A stretch of 58,973 nucleotides of DNA from assembly GCA_016217595.1 (NCBI GenBank), contig JACRHS010000029.1, positions 1 to 58,973 of the forward strand, written 5' to 3'. The translations under genes and the position numbers were made by a program. This stretch comes from Opitutia bacterium. Lineage in GTDB: Bacteria; Verrucomicrobiota; Verrucomicrobiia; Opitutales; Opitutaceae. A model generated the notes under the pieces. It was not told the origin of the DNA. It searched no databases and saw nothing but the letters and a program-made list of their open reading frames with translations. This document shows positions 1 to 8,381 of this stretch, piece by piece; within the stretch, counting starts at the first letter, position 1, and each line of letters begins with the position of its first letter.

Positions 1-22
1 TCCTTGCGCCGCCCTCATCCCA

Positions 23-111
23 ACCGAGTTATTCCCAAATCTCGCTCACGCCCACCGCCGCCCTGTTGGGCTCAGGGCGGTGGGCTCCGCGAGATTCATG
101 AATAACTCGGT
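23..111. repeat. Long imperfect palindrome (about 89 bp hairpin)
   Basis: Four nested complementary arms are visible: 23-34 with 100-111 (12 of 12 paired), 38-45 with 89-96 (8 of 8), 50-58 with 77-85 (9 of 9) and 62-65 with 73-76, around a 7-nt loop at 66-72. Small internal loops separate the arms. It lies upstream of a lower-GC orphan gene. It could be a REP/MITE-type intergenic element or a structured RNA. There is no T-tract, so it is not a standard terminator. Confidence 0.7.
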
Positions 112-170
112 CCTCTGTCCACCAAATCGAGGCAATCACACGAAAGGAAGTCCGGGGGTTCTTTCGTCCG

Positions 171-527
171 ATGGTCTGCGTCGTAAACGATGAGATCCAT
201 TACTGTTTCTATTCGTGGCGGTCGCGCCTCAAAGACATGCAGAGCGGCCTTGTCTATACGCCGACGAAGCAAGGGTACGCATTGGTTTATGCTCTGCCTG
301 GAGGGACATCATTGTGCGTGACTAGAGTAGCAGGACGCAGAGTCTTTAATGGTCATCCGTTAGAAGAGAGGTGGCCCACGCCTCACCGACGAGAGCTCGT
401 GGCTGGTCCCTACGTCATCAAAGTAAGACCCGATGATGATGCGCTCTTTATCGACGTGAATGGCGACCGGCCAAAAATCGATGAGACGTTAGTTGGCTTC
501 TTTGCTTCGCTGCCGACTAACGATTGA
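171..527 (+). CDS. Hypothetical protein, 118 aa, lower GC than neighbours
   Basis: I do not recognise a family. The 118-residue product has no signal peptide or membrane segment and is rich in short beta-prone stretches, with a Cys near the N-terminus and an acidic patch (DDDALFIDV) in the second half. The ATG at 171 has only a distant AAGGAAG upstream (about 20 nt), so the start is uncertain. Base composition is clearly less GC-rich than fmt and der next to it, and the gene is preceded by the long palindrome, which together suggest an acquired accessory gene. It stands alone and converges on fmt. It may be a real small orphan or a remnant. Confidence 0.45.
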   Translation: MVCVVNDEIHYCFYSWRSRLKDMQSGLVYTPTKQGYALVYALPGGTSLCVTRVAGRRVFNGHPLEERWPTPHRRELVAGPYVIKVRPDDDALFIDVNGDRPKIDETLVGFFASLPTND

Positions 528-727
528 AGAATGGCCGAACCAGTGCGCTCATCGGCCAAGGGACAGATCATGGCTGAACGCCCGAGCTCCGGATTCGCTC
601 CCACTGCTGTCGTTGCCTACAGAGATTCGCGCAATGGGATGACGTTCTTTCGCTGGAGCGACTTGTCCTCAAGCCGCTCGACTCTCATTGGGGACAACGC
701 GCGCCACCACGGTCGCTTCGCGGAACT

Positions 728-1735
728 CTATTGCGTGCGGCGGAAGGGCTGATCGGCCACCAGGGGCGGAAACGGTTTGGAGGGCAGCACAGTGCCGACC
801 GCCACAGGGAAGCCGCGCAAGAACTCGGTCGCCGCCAGCATTTTTCCGCCGGGACGTTGCAGCCGCAGCACGCGCAGCACGCCGGTGCCCGTCGCGATCA
901 ATAGTCCCTCGGCATCTGCCCCCAACACCGTGCCCGGCGCGGGCGATTCGCCGGCGGCGCCGGCCGGCAGCGCGTCGGCCAGGCCGAACTTCATGGGTTG
1001 TCCGGCATGCTCCACGGCACATGCGGGCCAGGGGAAAAGTCCGTTGATGCGCGCGGCCAACGCGGTCGCCGGCGCGGCAAAATCGAGCGCGCCGTCGTCT
1101 TTCACCAGACGCCGGCAAAAGGTCGCCGCGGCGTGCGCCTGCTCGACAAATTCCAGTTCGCCGGCCGCGAAACGCGGCAGCGCCCGCGCCAGCAACGGCA
1201 CGCACGCGGCGGCCAGTTTCCCCTCGATGTCGAGCGCGGTGTCGCGCGGCGCGATGGGGACGCGTTCGACATCGGCGACCGGGCCGGCGTCGAGTTGCCG
1301 CACCACGCGCATCAGCGCGACGCCCGTCTCGCGTTCGCCGCAGGCCACGGCGGTCTGGATCGGCGAGGCGCCGCGGTATTTCGGCAGGAGCGAGGCGTGC
1401 AGGTTGAGCGTGCCCAGCCGCGGCGTGGCAATAAACGCGTCGCGCAAAATGTGTCCGTACGCCATGACCAGCGCCACGTCGGGCGAGAACGCGGCGAGCT
1501 GTTCGCGCTCGGCGTCGGTCAACTTTTCCGGCTGCCACACCGGCAGGCCGTGCGCGAGCGCCCACGTCTTGATCGCGTTGGGCTGCACTTTCTGGCCGCG
1601 ACCCACCGCCCGGTCGGGCTGCGTGTAGACCGCGACCACTTCCGCGAGCGGGCGCCCCGGGCCGGCCAGCCACTCCAGCAGCGGCAGGGCGATGGCGTCA
1701 GAGCCGAGAAAAACGATGCGCAGGGGAACGCTCAT
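728..1735 (-). CDS. fmt: Methionyl-tRNA formyltransferase
   Basis: This cytoplasmic enzyme formylates Met-tRNA(fMet) with 10-formyl-tetrahydrofolate to give the initiator tRNA. The 335-residue protein begins MSVPLRIVFLGSD, the usual Fmt N-terminus, and carries the catalytic-loop signature LHASLLPKYRGASPI with the family His. It continues into the C-terminal OB-like domain (LFPWPACAVEHAGQPMKF region). The open frame extends 36 codons further upstream, but the ATG at 1735 fits family length (about 310-335). It starts 22 nt after der stops, so the two are probably co-transcribed. There is no clear Shine-Dalgarno. Product assignment is secure. Confidence 0.95.
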   Translation of the reverse strand: MSVPLRIVFLGSDAIALPLLEWLAGPGRPLAEVVAVYTQPDRAVGRGQKVQPNAIKTWALAHGLPVWQPEKLTDAEREQLAAFSPDVALVMAYGHILRDAFIATPRLGTLNLHASLLPKYRGASPIQTAVACGERETGVALMRVVRQLDAGPVADVERVPIAPRDTALDIEGKLAAACVPLLARALPRFAAGELEFVEQAHAAATFCRRLVKDDGALDFAAPATALAARINGLFPWPACAVEHAGQPMKFGLADALPAGAAGESPAPGTVLGADAEGLLIATGTGVLRVLRLQRPGGKMLAATEFLRGFPVAVGTVLPSKPFPPLVADQPFRRTQ

Positions 1736-1757
1736 GACCGGAAACGCCGCGCCGCGC

Positions 1758-3230
1758 TCAATCGTCGATCGGCTCCGCCTCCACGCGATGGCGGGCGGCG
1801 TGCCGGGCGGCGCTGCGCGGATTGCGCTCGGCGCGCGCCCCACCCTTCGGCTTGCCGATCAGCTCGAAGTGAATCGGGCAGCCCTTGAGATCGAACTCCT
1901 CCACGAGACCGGCTTCGAGATAGCGGCGGTAGCTCTCGGCGAGCTTCTCCTCGCGGTTGCAAAAAATCTTGATGCGGAAAGGGCGGTTGCCCGTCTGCAC
2001 GGCGTAGTAGACTTTGAAGCGCCGGCCGCCGATCGCCGCGGGCGGCACGCGGTCGGCGAGCCGCGCGATGGTTTCGTTGAGCCGGCCGGTCGGGAGCTTC
2101 TTGTCGAGCGTGCGGTGCAACTTCACCGCGGCATTGAGCATGCGGTCGATCTCGAAGCCATTCAGCGCCGACACAAAAATCAGCGGCGCGCCGGGCGTGA
2201 AAAACAACCGGTCAAACACCGCGTGCTCGAACTTGGTGCGGTAATCGCGCTCGCTGTCGTAGCCCTTCACACCTTCGGGTTTCTTGAACTCCTGGTGCAC
2301 GAGGTCCCATTTATTGACGACGACGACGATGGGCTTGCGCTCCTTGTTGGCCTCGCCGGCGATGGACTTGTCCTGCTGGGTGACGCCGTCGAGCGCATCG
2401 AGCACCATGAAAACCACGTCGGCCTTCTGGATGGCGTCGAGCGAGCGCAGACGCGCGAAATACTCGACGGACGAAGCGAGCTTCGTCGCCGCCTTGATGC
2501 CGGCGGTATCGATCAGCCGGAACGGGTAGAGGTTGCCGTCGCGGCCCTTGAACTCGAAGGGCAGCTCCACGGCGTCGCGCGTGGTGCCGGGGATGTCGCT
2601 GACGATCAGCCGGTCGCTCTGGAGCAGGCGGTTGCCGAGGGAGGATTTGCCGACGTTGGGCCGGCCGATGAAGCAGAAGCAGAGCGGATCGCTGGAGGTT
2701 CTGCCGCTGCCATCGTCCACCGCGGGCACCGGCCCGAGCGTCTCCAGCACGGCGGCGCGCAAGTTGTCCTCGCCGCGACCGTGTTCGGCGGAGACGAGCA
2801 CCGGTTCGCCGAGGCCGAGGCGATATACCGGCGCGAGATCGATGGTGTTTTCGTCGAAATCGACCTTGTTGACGACCAGCCGCACGATTTTGCCGCTGGC
2901 GCGCAACATCCGGGCGATGCGGTCGTCGAGCGGCGTCACGCCCTCGCGTCCGTCGAGGACGAAGAGAATGAGCGTGGAGGCCGCGATGGCGAAGTCCACC
3001 TGCTGCTCGGTGGCGGTGATGAGCTGCCGCGCGGTTTCGCCGCCGGCCAGGCCGATGCCGCCGGTGTCGAAGAGCGTGTAGGCACCCTCGGCGATCTCGG
3101 CCGAGATGACGTCACGCGTGACGCCCGGCTGGTCGTGCACGATGGAAATGCGCTTCCGCGCCAGCCGGTTGAAGAGGCGGCTTTTGCCCACATTGGGGCG
3201 TCCGACGATGGCGACAGTGCGAGAAGACAT
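1758..3230 (-). CDS. der: Ribosome biogenesis GTPase Der (EngA)
   Basis: Der is an essential double GTPase that helps mature the 50S ribosomal subunit. The 490-residue protein has two G domains in tandem, each with the P-loop GRPNVGKS, followed by switch and DxxG/NKxD motifs (VVNKVDF in the first, VVNKWDL in the second), and a C-terminal KH-like domain (residues about 365-460). A short basic Arg/His-rich tail follows. The ATG at 3230 gives MSSRTVAIVGRPNVGKS, the standard start, and is preferred over the in-frame ATG 5 codons upstream. It precedes fmt closely on the same strand. Confidence 0.96.
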   Translation of the reverse strand: MSSRTVAIVGRPNVGKSRLFNRLARKRISIVHDQPGVTRDVISAEIAEGAYTLFDTGGIGLAGGETARQLITATEQQVDFAIAASTLILFVLDGREGVTPLDDRIARMLRASGKIVRLVVNKVDFDENTIDLAPVYRLGLGEPVLVSAEHGRGEDNLRAAVLETLGPVPAVDDGSGRTSSDPLCFCFIGRPNVGKSSLGNRLLQSDRLIVSDIPGTTRDAVELPFEFKGRDGNLYPFRLIDTAGIKAATKLASSVEYFARLRSLDAIQKADVVFMVLDALDGVTQQDKSIAGEANKERKPIVVVVNKWDLVHQEFKKPEGVKGYDSERDYRTKFEHAVFDRLFFTPGAPLIFVSALNGFEIDRMLNAAVKLHRTLDKKLPTGRLNETIARLADRVPPAAIGGRRFKVYYAVQTGNRPFRIKIFCNREEKLAESYRRYLEAGLVEEFDLKGCPIHFELIGKPKGGARAERNPRSAARHAARHRVEAEPIDD

Positions 3231-3321
3231 TGCAGTGGAGATCAAAGGTTCAGGCTTAGGTGACGGGCGCGGCGCGCAACTTCAACCTAAACCTGCAACG
3301 CCTCCGGCCGGGCCCGGGGCG

Positions 3322-4491
3322 TTAACGTCGCAAGCCCTGCACGTAGCGGTCGATGCGATCCGTGGCCTCGATGAGTTGCTCGTAGCTCGTGGCGAAGCAG
3401 GCGCGCACGAAACCGGCGCCGTTGGCCCCGAAGGCGGTGCCGGGCACGACGGCCACGCGTTCCTGCTCGACCAGCCCGACGGCGAACTCCTTTTCGGTCC
3501 GCCCGGTCTTCACGACCGAGGGGAACGCGTAGAACGAACCGCGCGGCATGTGGCAGGTCAGGCCGATTTCGTTCAACCGGCGCACGATGAAATCGCGGCG
3601 GCGGTGATACTGGTCGCGCATCGCCTTCATGCCATCCTCGCCGCGCAGCAACGCCTCCAGCGCGCCCTCCTGACTGATGATCGAGGCGCACATCATCGAA
3701 TACTGGTGCACCTTCATCATCGCCTCGATGAGCACCGCGGGACCGCAGGCATAGCCGATGCGCCAGCCGGTCATCGCAAACGCCTTCGAGAAACCGTGGA
3801 GGAAAATCGTGCGGTCGCGCATGCCGGGCAGGCTGGCGATGCTGACGTGTTGTCCCTCGAATGTGAGCTCCGAGTAAATCTCGTCGCTGAGCACGAGCAG
3901 GTCTTTCTCGACGCAGAATTTGGCGATGGCCTCCAGCTGCGCGCGGTTGCACGTGCCGCCGGTCGGGTTGCAGGGCAGATTCAACACGAGCAGCTTGCAG
4001 CCCGGCTGCCACGCCGCGGCGAGCGCCTCGGCGGTGAGCGCGAAATTATCCTTCGCGTACGTCGGCACCGGTACGCCGACGCCGTGCACCAGCGTCACGC
4101 TCGGGTGGTAGCTCACGTAACACGGTTGATGAAACATCACCTTCTCGCCGGGGTTGATCAGCGCGCGAAACGCCAGATCGAGCGCCTCCGACACACCGAC
4201 GGTGACGAGGATTTCGTCGTCCGGCCGGTAGCCGATGGCAAACGTCTGCTCGACGTATTTGGCGATGGCGCGGCGCAGCTCGATCAAACCGAGATTCGAG
4301 GTGTAGTGCGTCTTGCCCTTTTCGAGCGCGTAGATTGCGGCCTCGCGGATGTGCCAGGGCGTGTCGAAGTCCGGCTCGCCGATGCCAAGCGAGATCACGT
4401 CCTTCATCTTCGCGACGATTTCAAAAAAGTCGCGGATGCCCGACTTGGGCAGATCGACGACGTGGCGGGCGATAAATTGCTTTGGGTCCAT
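3322..4491 (-). CDS. Pyridoxal-phosphate class I aminotransferase (PatA/AspC-like)
   Basis: This is a fold-type I PLP enzyme that transfers amino groups between an amino acid and a 2-oxo acid in the cytoplasm. The 389-residue chain shows the N-terminal SLGIGEPDFDTP motif, the cofactor-binding NLPCNPTGG, the D-x-Y motif in SDEIYSEL, and the Schiff-base lysine K236 in HGFSKAFAMTGWRIGY. The C-terminal carboxylate-binding Arg is probably in GAGFVRACFA. The sequence resembles the PatA/aromatic aminotransferase branch, but substrate cannot be fixed from the sequence. The next gene upstream on the same strand is an Lrp/AsnC regulator, a frequent partner of amino-acid metabolism genes. Confidence 0.9.
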   Translation of the reverse strand: MDPKQFIARHVVDLPKSGIRDFFEIVAKMKDVISLGIGEPDFDTPWHIREAAIYALEKGKTHYTSNLGLIELRRAIAKYVEQTFAIGYRPDDEILVTVGVSEALDLAFRALINPGEKVMFHQPCYVSYHPSVTLVHGVGVPVPTYAKDNFALTAEALAAAWQPGCKLLVLNLPCNPTGGTCNRAQLEAIAKFCVEKDLLVLSDEIYSELTFEGQHVSIASLPGMRDRTIFLHGFSKAFAMTGWRIGYACGPAVLIEAMMKVHQYSMMCASIISQEGALEALLRGEDGMKAMRDQYHRRRDFIVRRLNEIGLTCHMPRGSFYAFPSVVKTGRTEKEFAVGLVEQERVAVVPGTAFGANGAGFVRACFATSYEQLIEATDRIDRYVQGLRR

Positions 4492-4576
4492 GGTGCGCAG
4501 GGCGATGGGCGGGGCCGCGGCGCTTCAGACCTTCCGGCCTGGCCGCGCGCGGGAGTCCGCCCTTCGCATGGGAAGT

Positions 4577-5065
4577 TTACGGCACAACCTTGAGACGGCC
4601 GTTCTCCTCGACCGGAACGTCGAGCAGGAAGCCGCCCTCCTTGTAGGAACGCAGCATGAAATGCGTGCTGGTGGACAACACGCCTTCGAGCGTGGACAAC
4701 TTTTCAGAGACAAAAGCCGCCACCTTTTGCAGGCTCGCGCCGTTGACGAAAATGAGCAGGTCGTACGAGCCCGACATGAGGTAGCAGGACTCCACCTCGT
4801 CGAACCGGCCGATGCGCTCGGCGAGACGGTTGAACCCGCCCCCGCGCTCCGGCGTGATCTTGACCTCGATGACGGCGCGCACGGCGGCGGCGGCGGCGGC
4901 CTCCCGCGACAAATCGAGCACTGGACGCCAGCCGAGGAAGATTTTCTCTTTCTTCAACTGTTCCAGATGCCGCATGACTTCCGCTTCGGACAGCCCGGCG
5001 ACCTGCGCCATTTGCGCGGTCGTGAGTTGTTCGCCTTCGATCAAGAGCTTGAGAACAGGGTTCAT
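4577..5065 (-). CDS. Lrp/AsnC family transcriptional regulator
   Basis: The 162-residue protein has an N-terminal winged helix-turn-helix (residues about 8-50, LTTAQMAQVAGLSEAEVMRHL) and a C-terminal RAM/AsnC effector domain (about 70-155) with the family's G-x-x-D motif in LMSGSYDLLIFV. The recognition helix is followed by KKEKIFLGWRP. An Ala run (seven Ala in a row or nearly so, around residues 57-63) sits in the hinge, which is unusual. It lies just upstream of the aminotransferase on the same strand (85 nt), so it probably senses an amino acid and controls that gene, itself, or both. It is divergent from ffh. Confidence 0.88.
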   Translation of the reverse strand: MNPVLKLLIEGEQLTTAQMAQVAGLSEAEVMRHLEQLKKEKIFLGWRPVLDLSREAAAAAAVRAVIEVKITPERGGGFNRLAERIGRFDEVESCYLMSGSYDLLIFVNGASLQKVAAFVSEKLSTLEGVLSTSTHFMLRSYKEGGFLLDVPVEENGRLKVVP

Positions 5066-5229
5066 AAAAGAACGCGGTTATCCGGCAAACCCCGGGCGTT
5101 GACCAGCCCGAAAACGTTGGAAACGCACGCCGCCGCAGTACACCGGGCGGCCCAAACCGCCGAACACTGTGCCCCTCCGCGTTCCGGCATTGCCTCCGGG
5201 GGGAAATCCGCCCAAACGGTGGCGTTTCC

Positions 5230-6570
5230 ATGTTCGACTCCCTCACCGACAAACTCTCCTCCGCCCTCCGCAATCTCCGCGGCGTCGGCAAACTGACCGA
5301 AGACAACATGGCCGACGCGCTCAAGGAAGTGCGCGCCGCCCTCCTCTCGGCCGATGTGCATTTCAAGGTCGCGCGCGAGTTCGTCGAACGAGTCCAACAA
5401 CAATGCGCCGGCCAGGAAGTGCTCAAGGGCGTCACCCCCGGCCAGCAGATCGTCAAAATCATCCACGACGAGCTGGTGAAACTGCTCGGCGAAGGCAGCA
5501 CCGACCTCTCCCCGGCGCGCCCGCTCAAAATCATGCTCGTCGGTCTGCATGGCTCGGGCAAAACCACCTCCGCCGCCAAGCTCGGCCGCGTGTTGAAGAA
5601 GCGCGGTTACCGGCCGTTCGTCGCCGCGTGCGACGTGTACCGCCCCGCCGCCATCGACCAGCTCGAAATTCTCGCGAAGCAGGAGGAGCTCGGCTTTTAC
5701 GGCGACCGCGTCTCCAAAGACGTGCCCGCCATCGGCGTCGCCGCCCTCGCCGCAGCCAAGACCGCGGCCGCCGACTGCATCATCTTCGACACCGCCGGCC
5801 GCCTCCAGATTGACCAGGATCTGATCGAGGAGGTGCAAAAGCTCCGCACCCGCGTGCAACCCGACGAAGTGTTGCTCGTCGCCGACGGCGCCCTCGGCCA
5901 GGAAGCCGTCAACGTTGCCAAGACGTTCCACGAAGCGCTCCAGCTCACCGGCCTCGTGCTCACCAAGCTCGACGGCGACGCCCGCGGCGGCGCGGCGCTC
6001 TCGATCAAGAGCATCACCGGCGTGCCGATCAAATTCATCGGCACCGGCGAAAAGACGACGGACTTCGACACGTTTTATCCCGACCGCCTCGCCTCGCGCA
6101 TCCTCGGCATGGGCGACGTCGTTTCCCTCGTCGAAAAGGCGCAGGAGACCATCGACCAGAAAGAGGCCGAGAAAATGGCGGAGAAACTCCGCAAGGCCGA
6201 TTTCACGCTCGAAGACTTCCTCGATCAGATGCGGCAGATCAAGAAGCTCGGCTCGATGGACAGCATCCTCGGCATGCTCCCGGGCATGAACGGCGTGAAG
6301 CTCGACGGCGACGCCGAGAAGGCGATGGCCCGCACCGAGGCGATCATCCTCTCGATGACCCTGCAGGAGCGCCGCAAACCGGAAATTCTCAACGGCAACC
6401 GCCGTCTGCGCATCGCCAACGGTTCCGGCGTAAAGGTCGTCGAGGTGAACCAGCTCCTGAAGCAGTTTCAGCAGATGCAGAAGATGATGAAGATGCTGAA
6501 AGGCGGCGGCGGCAAAAAGATGATGCGGCAGATGGAAGCCATGCGCGCCAAGGGCGGCATGGGCATGTGA
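5230..6570 (+). CDS. ffh: Signal recognition particle protein Ffh
   Basis: Ffh binds signal sequences of nascent membrane proteins and, with 4.5S RNA and FtsY, delivers ribosomes to the Sec translocon. The 446-residue protein has the helical N domain (1-90), a GTPase domain with the P-loop GLHGSGKTT at about 105-113, the SRP insertion-box segment with [16 protein letters not shown] and [10 protein letters not shown], then a Met-rich M domain (about 300-446) ending with a run rich in Met, Gly and Lys. Length is normal for the family. The ATG at 5230 gives MFDSLTDKL, the usual start. It is divergent from the Lrp gene. Confidence 0.97.
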   Translation: MFDSLTDKLSSALRNLRGVGKLTEDNMADALKEVRAALLSADVHFKVAREFVERVQQQCAGQEVLKGVTPGQQIVKIIHDELVKLLGEGSTDLSPARPLKIMLVGLHGSGKTTSAAKLGRVLKKRGYRPFVAACDVYRPAAIDQLEILAKQEELGFYGDRVSKDVPAIGVAALAAAKTAAADCIIFDTAGRLQIDQDLIEEVQKLRTRVQPDEVLLVADGALGQEAVNVAKTFHEALQLTGLVLTKLDGDARGGAALSIKSITGVPIKFIGTGEKTTDFDTFYPDRLASRILGMGDVVSLVEKAQETIDQKEAEKMAEKLRKADFTLEDFLDQMRQIKKLGSMDSILGMLPGMNGVKLDGDAEKAMARTEAIILSMTLQERRKPEILNGNRRLRIANGSGVKVVEVNQLLKQFQQMQKMMKMLKGGGGKKMMRQMEAMRAKGGMGM

Positions 6571-6602
6571 GCCTGCCGCGAGGCGAAGCTTGAGGTTTCG
6601 TT

Positions 6603-6637
6603 CCCCGCCAAGACCGGTGTTCGGCTTGGCCCGGGGA
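6603..6637 (+). terminator. Stem-loop 3' of ffh (no clear T-tract)
   Basis: A GC-rich hairpin pairs CCCCG-CCAAG with CTTGG-CCGGGG, with a small inner CCG/CGG stem. It sits 33 nt after the ffh stop. There is no U-run after it, so it could be a 3' end stabiliser or a weak terminator. Confidence 0.35.
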
Positions 6638-6682
6638 GGCATTGGGGCGGATCGGCGACGCGTGGGGTTTTCCGATCTAAAT

Positions 6683-6767
6683 TGGTGCTCAGGAAGGGAC
6701 TCGAACCCTTACGCCTTACGGCACACGCCCCTCAAACGTGTGTGTCTACCAATTCCACCACCTGAGC
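6683..6767 (-). tRNA. tRNA-Leu (anticodon GAG)
   Basis: Read on the minus strand it folds as a class II tRNA: acceptor GCTCAGG pairs with CCTGAGC, the D-arm has GGTAGAC, the anticodon stem CACGT/GCGTG encloses TT-GAG-GG, a long variable arm (GCCGTAAGGC) follows, and the T-arm contains GGTTCGAGTCC. The GAG anticodon reads CUC and CUU. The 3' CCA is encoded (6683-6685). It stands alone, antisense to the ffh-downstream region. Confidence 0.95.
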
Positions 6768-6990
6768 ATTTTTGACGGGAGAAGGCGGACTAAGATAAAT
6801 CCGCCGACGAGTGTCCAGTCCCAAAATGGTCCCGGATGCAAATCTGGCAAATCGCGGATTGTCAGGCGTCGCCCGCCCTTGGTTTTCGCTCGGGCGCGCC
6901 ATGACAAACTCCTGACAACTCCCTGACCCCGCGGTGACAACTCCGCCGGCGATTTGTGGTTTCATGCCGGGCGTCAACCCAAGGAATAAC

Positions 6991-8337
6991 ATGAAACGTC
7001 TCCTCTCCGCCCTCCTCCCGGCCCTCGCGCTCCTCGGCGCACTGCCGTTTGCTTCGTGCGCCGCCTCGCCCCAGCCCGAAGTCGTCCGGCTCCGCCTCGA
7101 CCTCGACCGCACCGTGTTGCCCGCCGAAACACCCGACAAGGTCATCGTCAAAATCTGCCTCGACGGCCTGCGCCTGCCGCGCGCCGCCGCGCGTCCACCG
7201 GTCAACCTTGCGCTCGTGCTCGACCGCTCCGGTTCGATGGCCGGCGAGAAAATCGAGCGCGCCCGGGCCGCCGCCCTCGAAGTCCTCCGCCGGCTCTCCG
7301 CCGACGATGTGTTTGCGCTCGTCGCCTACGATTCCACCGCGCAAACGCTCATCCCGGCCCAGCACGTCGGCGACGGGCGCACGTTGGAGGAAGCCATCCT
7401 CGGCATCCGCGCCGGCGGTGGCACCGCACTGTTCAGCGGCGTGTCGCTCGGCGCCGCCGAGGTGCGCAAGCACACCGAGGACAGCCGTTACTTTCACCGC
7501 ATCGTGCTGCTCTCGGACGGGCAGGCCAACGTCGGCCCCAGCTCGCCGGAGGAACTCGGCCGGCTCGGCGCGGCGTTGCAACGCGAAGGCATCTCCGTGA
7601 CCACCGTCGGCCTCGGGCTCGGTTACAACGAGGATCTCATGACGCGCCTCGCGATGCGCAGCGACGGCAATACCTACTTCGCCGCGGCGGGCGCCGATCT
7701 CCCGCGGATTTTTGCCGCGGAGCTCGGCGATGTGTTTGCGGTGGTCGCGCGCCGCGTGGTGGTGGAGATCGATTTTCCCGCCGGCGTGCGCCCGCTCGCG
7801 TTTGTCGGCCGCGAGGGCCGCATCCACGGTCGCCGCGCCGAGCTGACACTCAACCAGCTCTACGGCGGCCAGGAGAAGTTTGCGCTCCTCGAAGTCGAAG
7901 TCGCTCCGGGCGCCGCCGGCAGCGAACGCGAGATTGCCCGGGCGCGGGTGACATTTGAGGACGCCCGAGACCAGCGCACCGCCACGCTCACGGCTTTGAG
8001 CAGCGTCCGTCACAGCGACGACCGCGCCGTGATCATCCGCTCCGCCAACCGCCAGGTGCAGACCGACTATGCCGTCAACCTCATCGCTGACGAAAAGGAC
8101 AAGGCCGTCGCGCTCGTCGATGCCAACCGCAAGGACGAGGCCGCCCGCCGTCTGCGCGAGCGCTCGCAGGAGTTGCAAGCGCTGGCCAAAACCTACGGCA
8201 ACGACGCGGTCCTGAGCGTCGCCGCCACCAATGTCCAGCAAGCCGACCGTCTGGAACGCGAAGGGCTCGATAACACCACGCGGAAAATGTACCGCGCCGA
8301 AAACGCGCAGACGAAAAACCAGCAGTCGTCGCGTTAA
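6991..8337 (+). CDS. Exported von Willebrand factor A domain protein, probable lipoprotein
   Basis: The 448-residue protein begins with a hydrophobic signal ending FASC (Cys23), a near-lipobox, so lipid anchoring is likely. A VWA domain (about 65-240) carries a complete MIDAS: D78-R-S-G-S, with Thr/Asp positions downstream (GGTALFSG and LLSDGQANVG). The rest, about 250-400, is a beta-rich domain seen in VWA proteins of the inter-alpha-trypsin inhibitor type, and the C-terminus is helical. MIDAS domains bind metal and partner proteins. The ATG at 6991 is chosen for AAGGA 6 nt upstream and the signal peptide. The histidine kinase gene follows 44 nt later, so they may form one operon. Confidence 0.85.
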   Translation: MKRLLSALLPALALLGALPFASCAASPQPEVVRLRLDLDRTVLPAETPDKVIVKICLDGLRLPRAAARPPVNLALVLDRSGSMAGEKIERARAAALEVLRRLSADDVFALVAYDSTAQTLIPAQHVGDGRTLEEAILGIRAGGGTALFSGVSLGAAEVRKHTEDSRYFHRIVLLSDGQANVGPSSPEELGRLGAALQREGISVTTVGLGLGYNEDLMTRLAMRSDGNTYFAAAGADLPRIFAAELGDVFAVVARRVVVEIDFPAGVRPLAFVGREGRIHGRRAELTLNQLYGGQEKFALLEVEVAPGAAGSEREIARARVTFEDARDQRTATLTALSSVRHSDDRAVIIRSANRQVQTDYAVNLIADEKDKAVALVDANRKDEAARRLRERSQELQALAKTYGNDAVLSVAATNVQQADRLEREGLDNTTRKMYRAENAQTKNQQSSR

Positions 8338-8381
8338 CGGCCCGGCTCCGCCACCCGCCGCGGGCCGCTGCGCCGGATTGC

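Noticed and set aside
23..111. Integron attC site
   Set aside because: Size and pairing would fit, but the right end lacks the GTTRRRY core and the left end is only a partial RYYYAAC match; no integrase is in view.
531..752. Short plus-strand frame right after the 118-aa gene
   Set aside because: It has no family resemblance and no Shine-Dalgarno, and its end runs 25 bp into the secure fmt gene on the other strand. Probably chance.
1692..3263. Long plus-strand frame of 523 codons
   Set aside because: Antisense to der; its Arg/Glu/Ala-rich content is typical of a GC-rich shadow frame. The same holds for the other long frames opposite known genes.
6571..6682. SRP (4.5S) RNA gene next to ffh
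   Set aside because: A hairpin exists but the GGAAGCAGCC-type apical loop sequence is absent.
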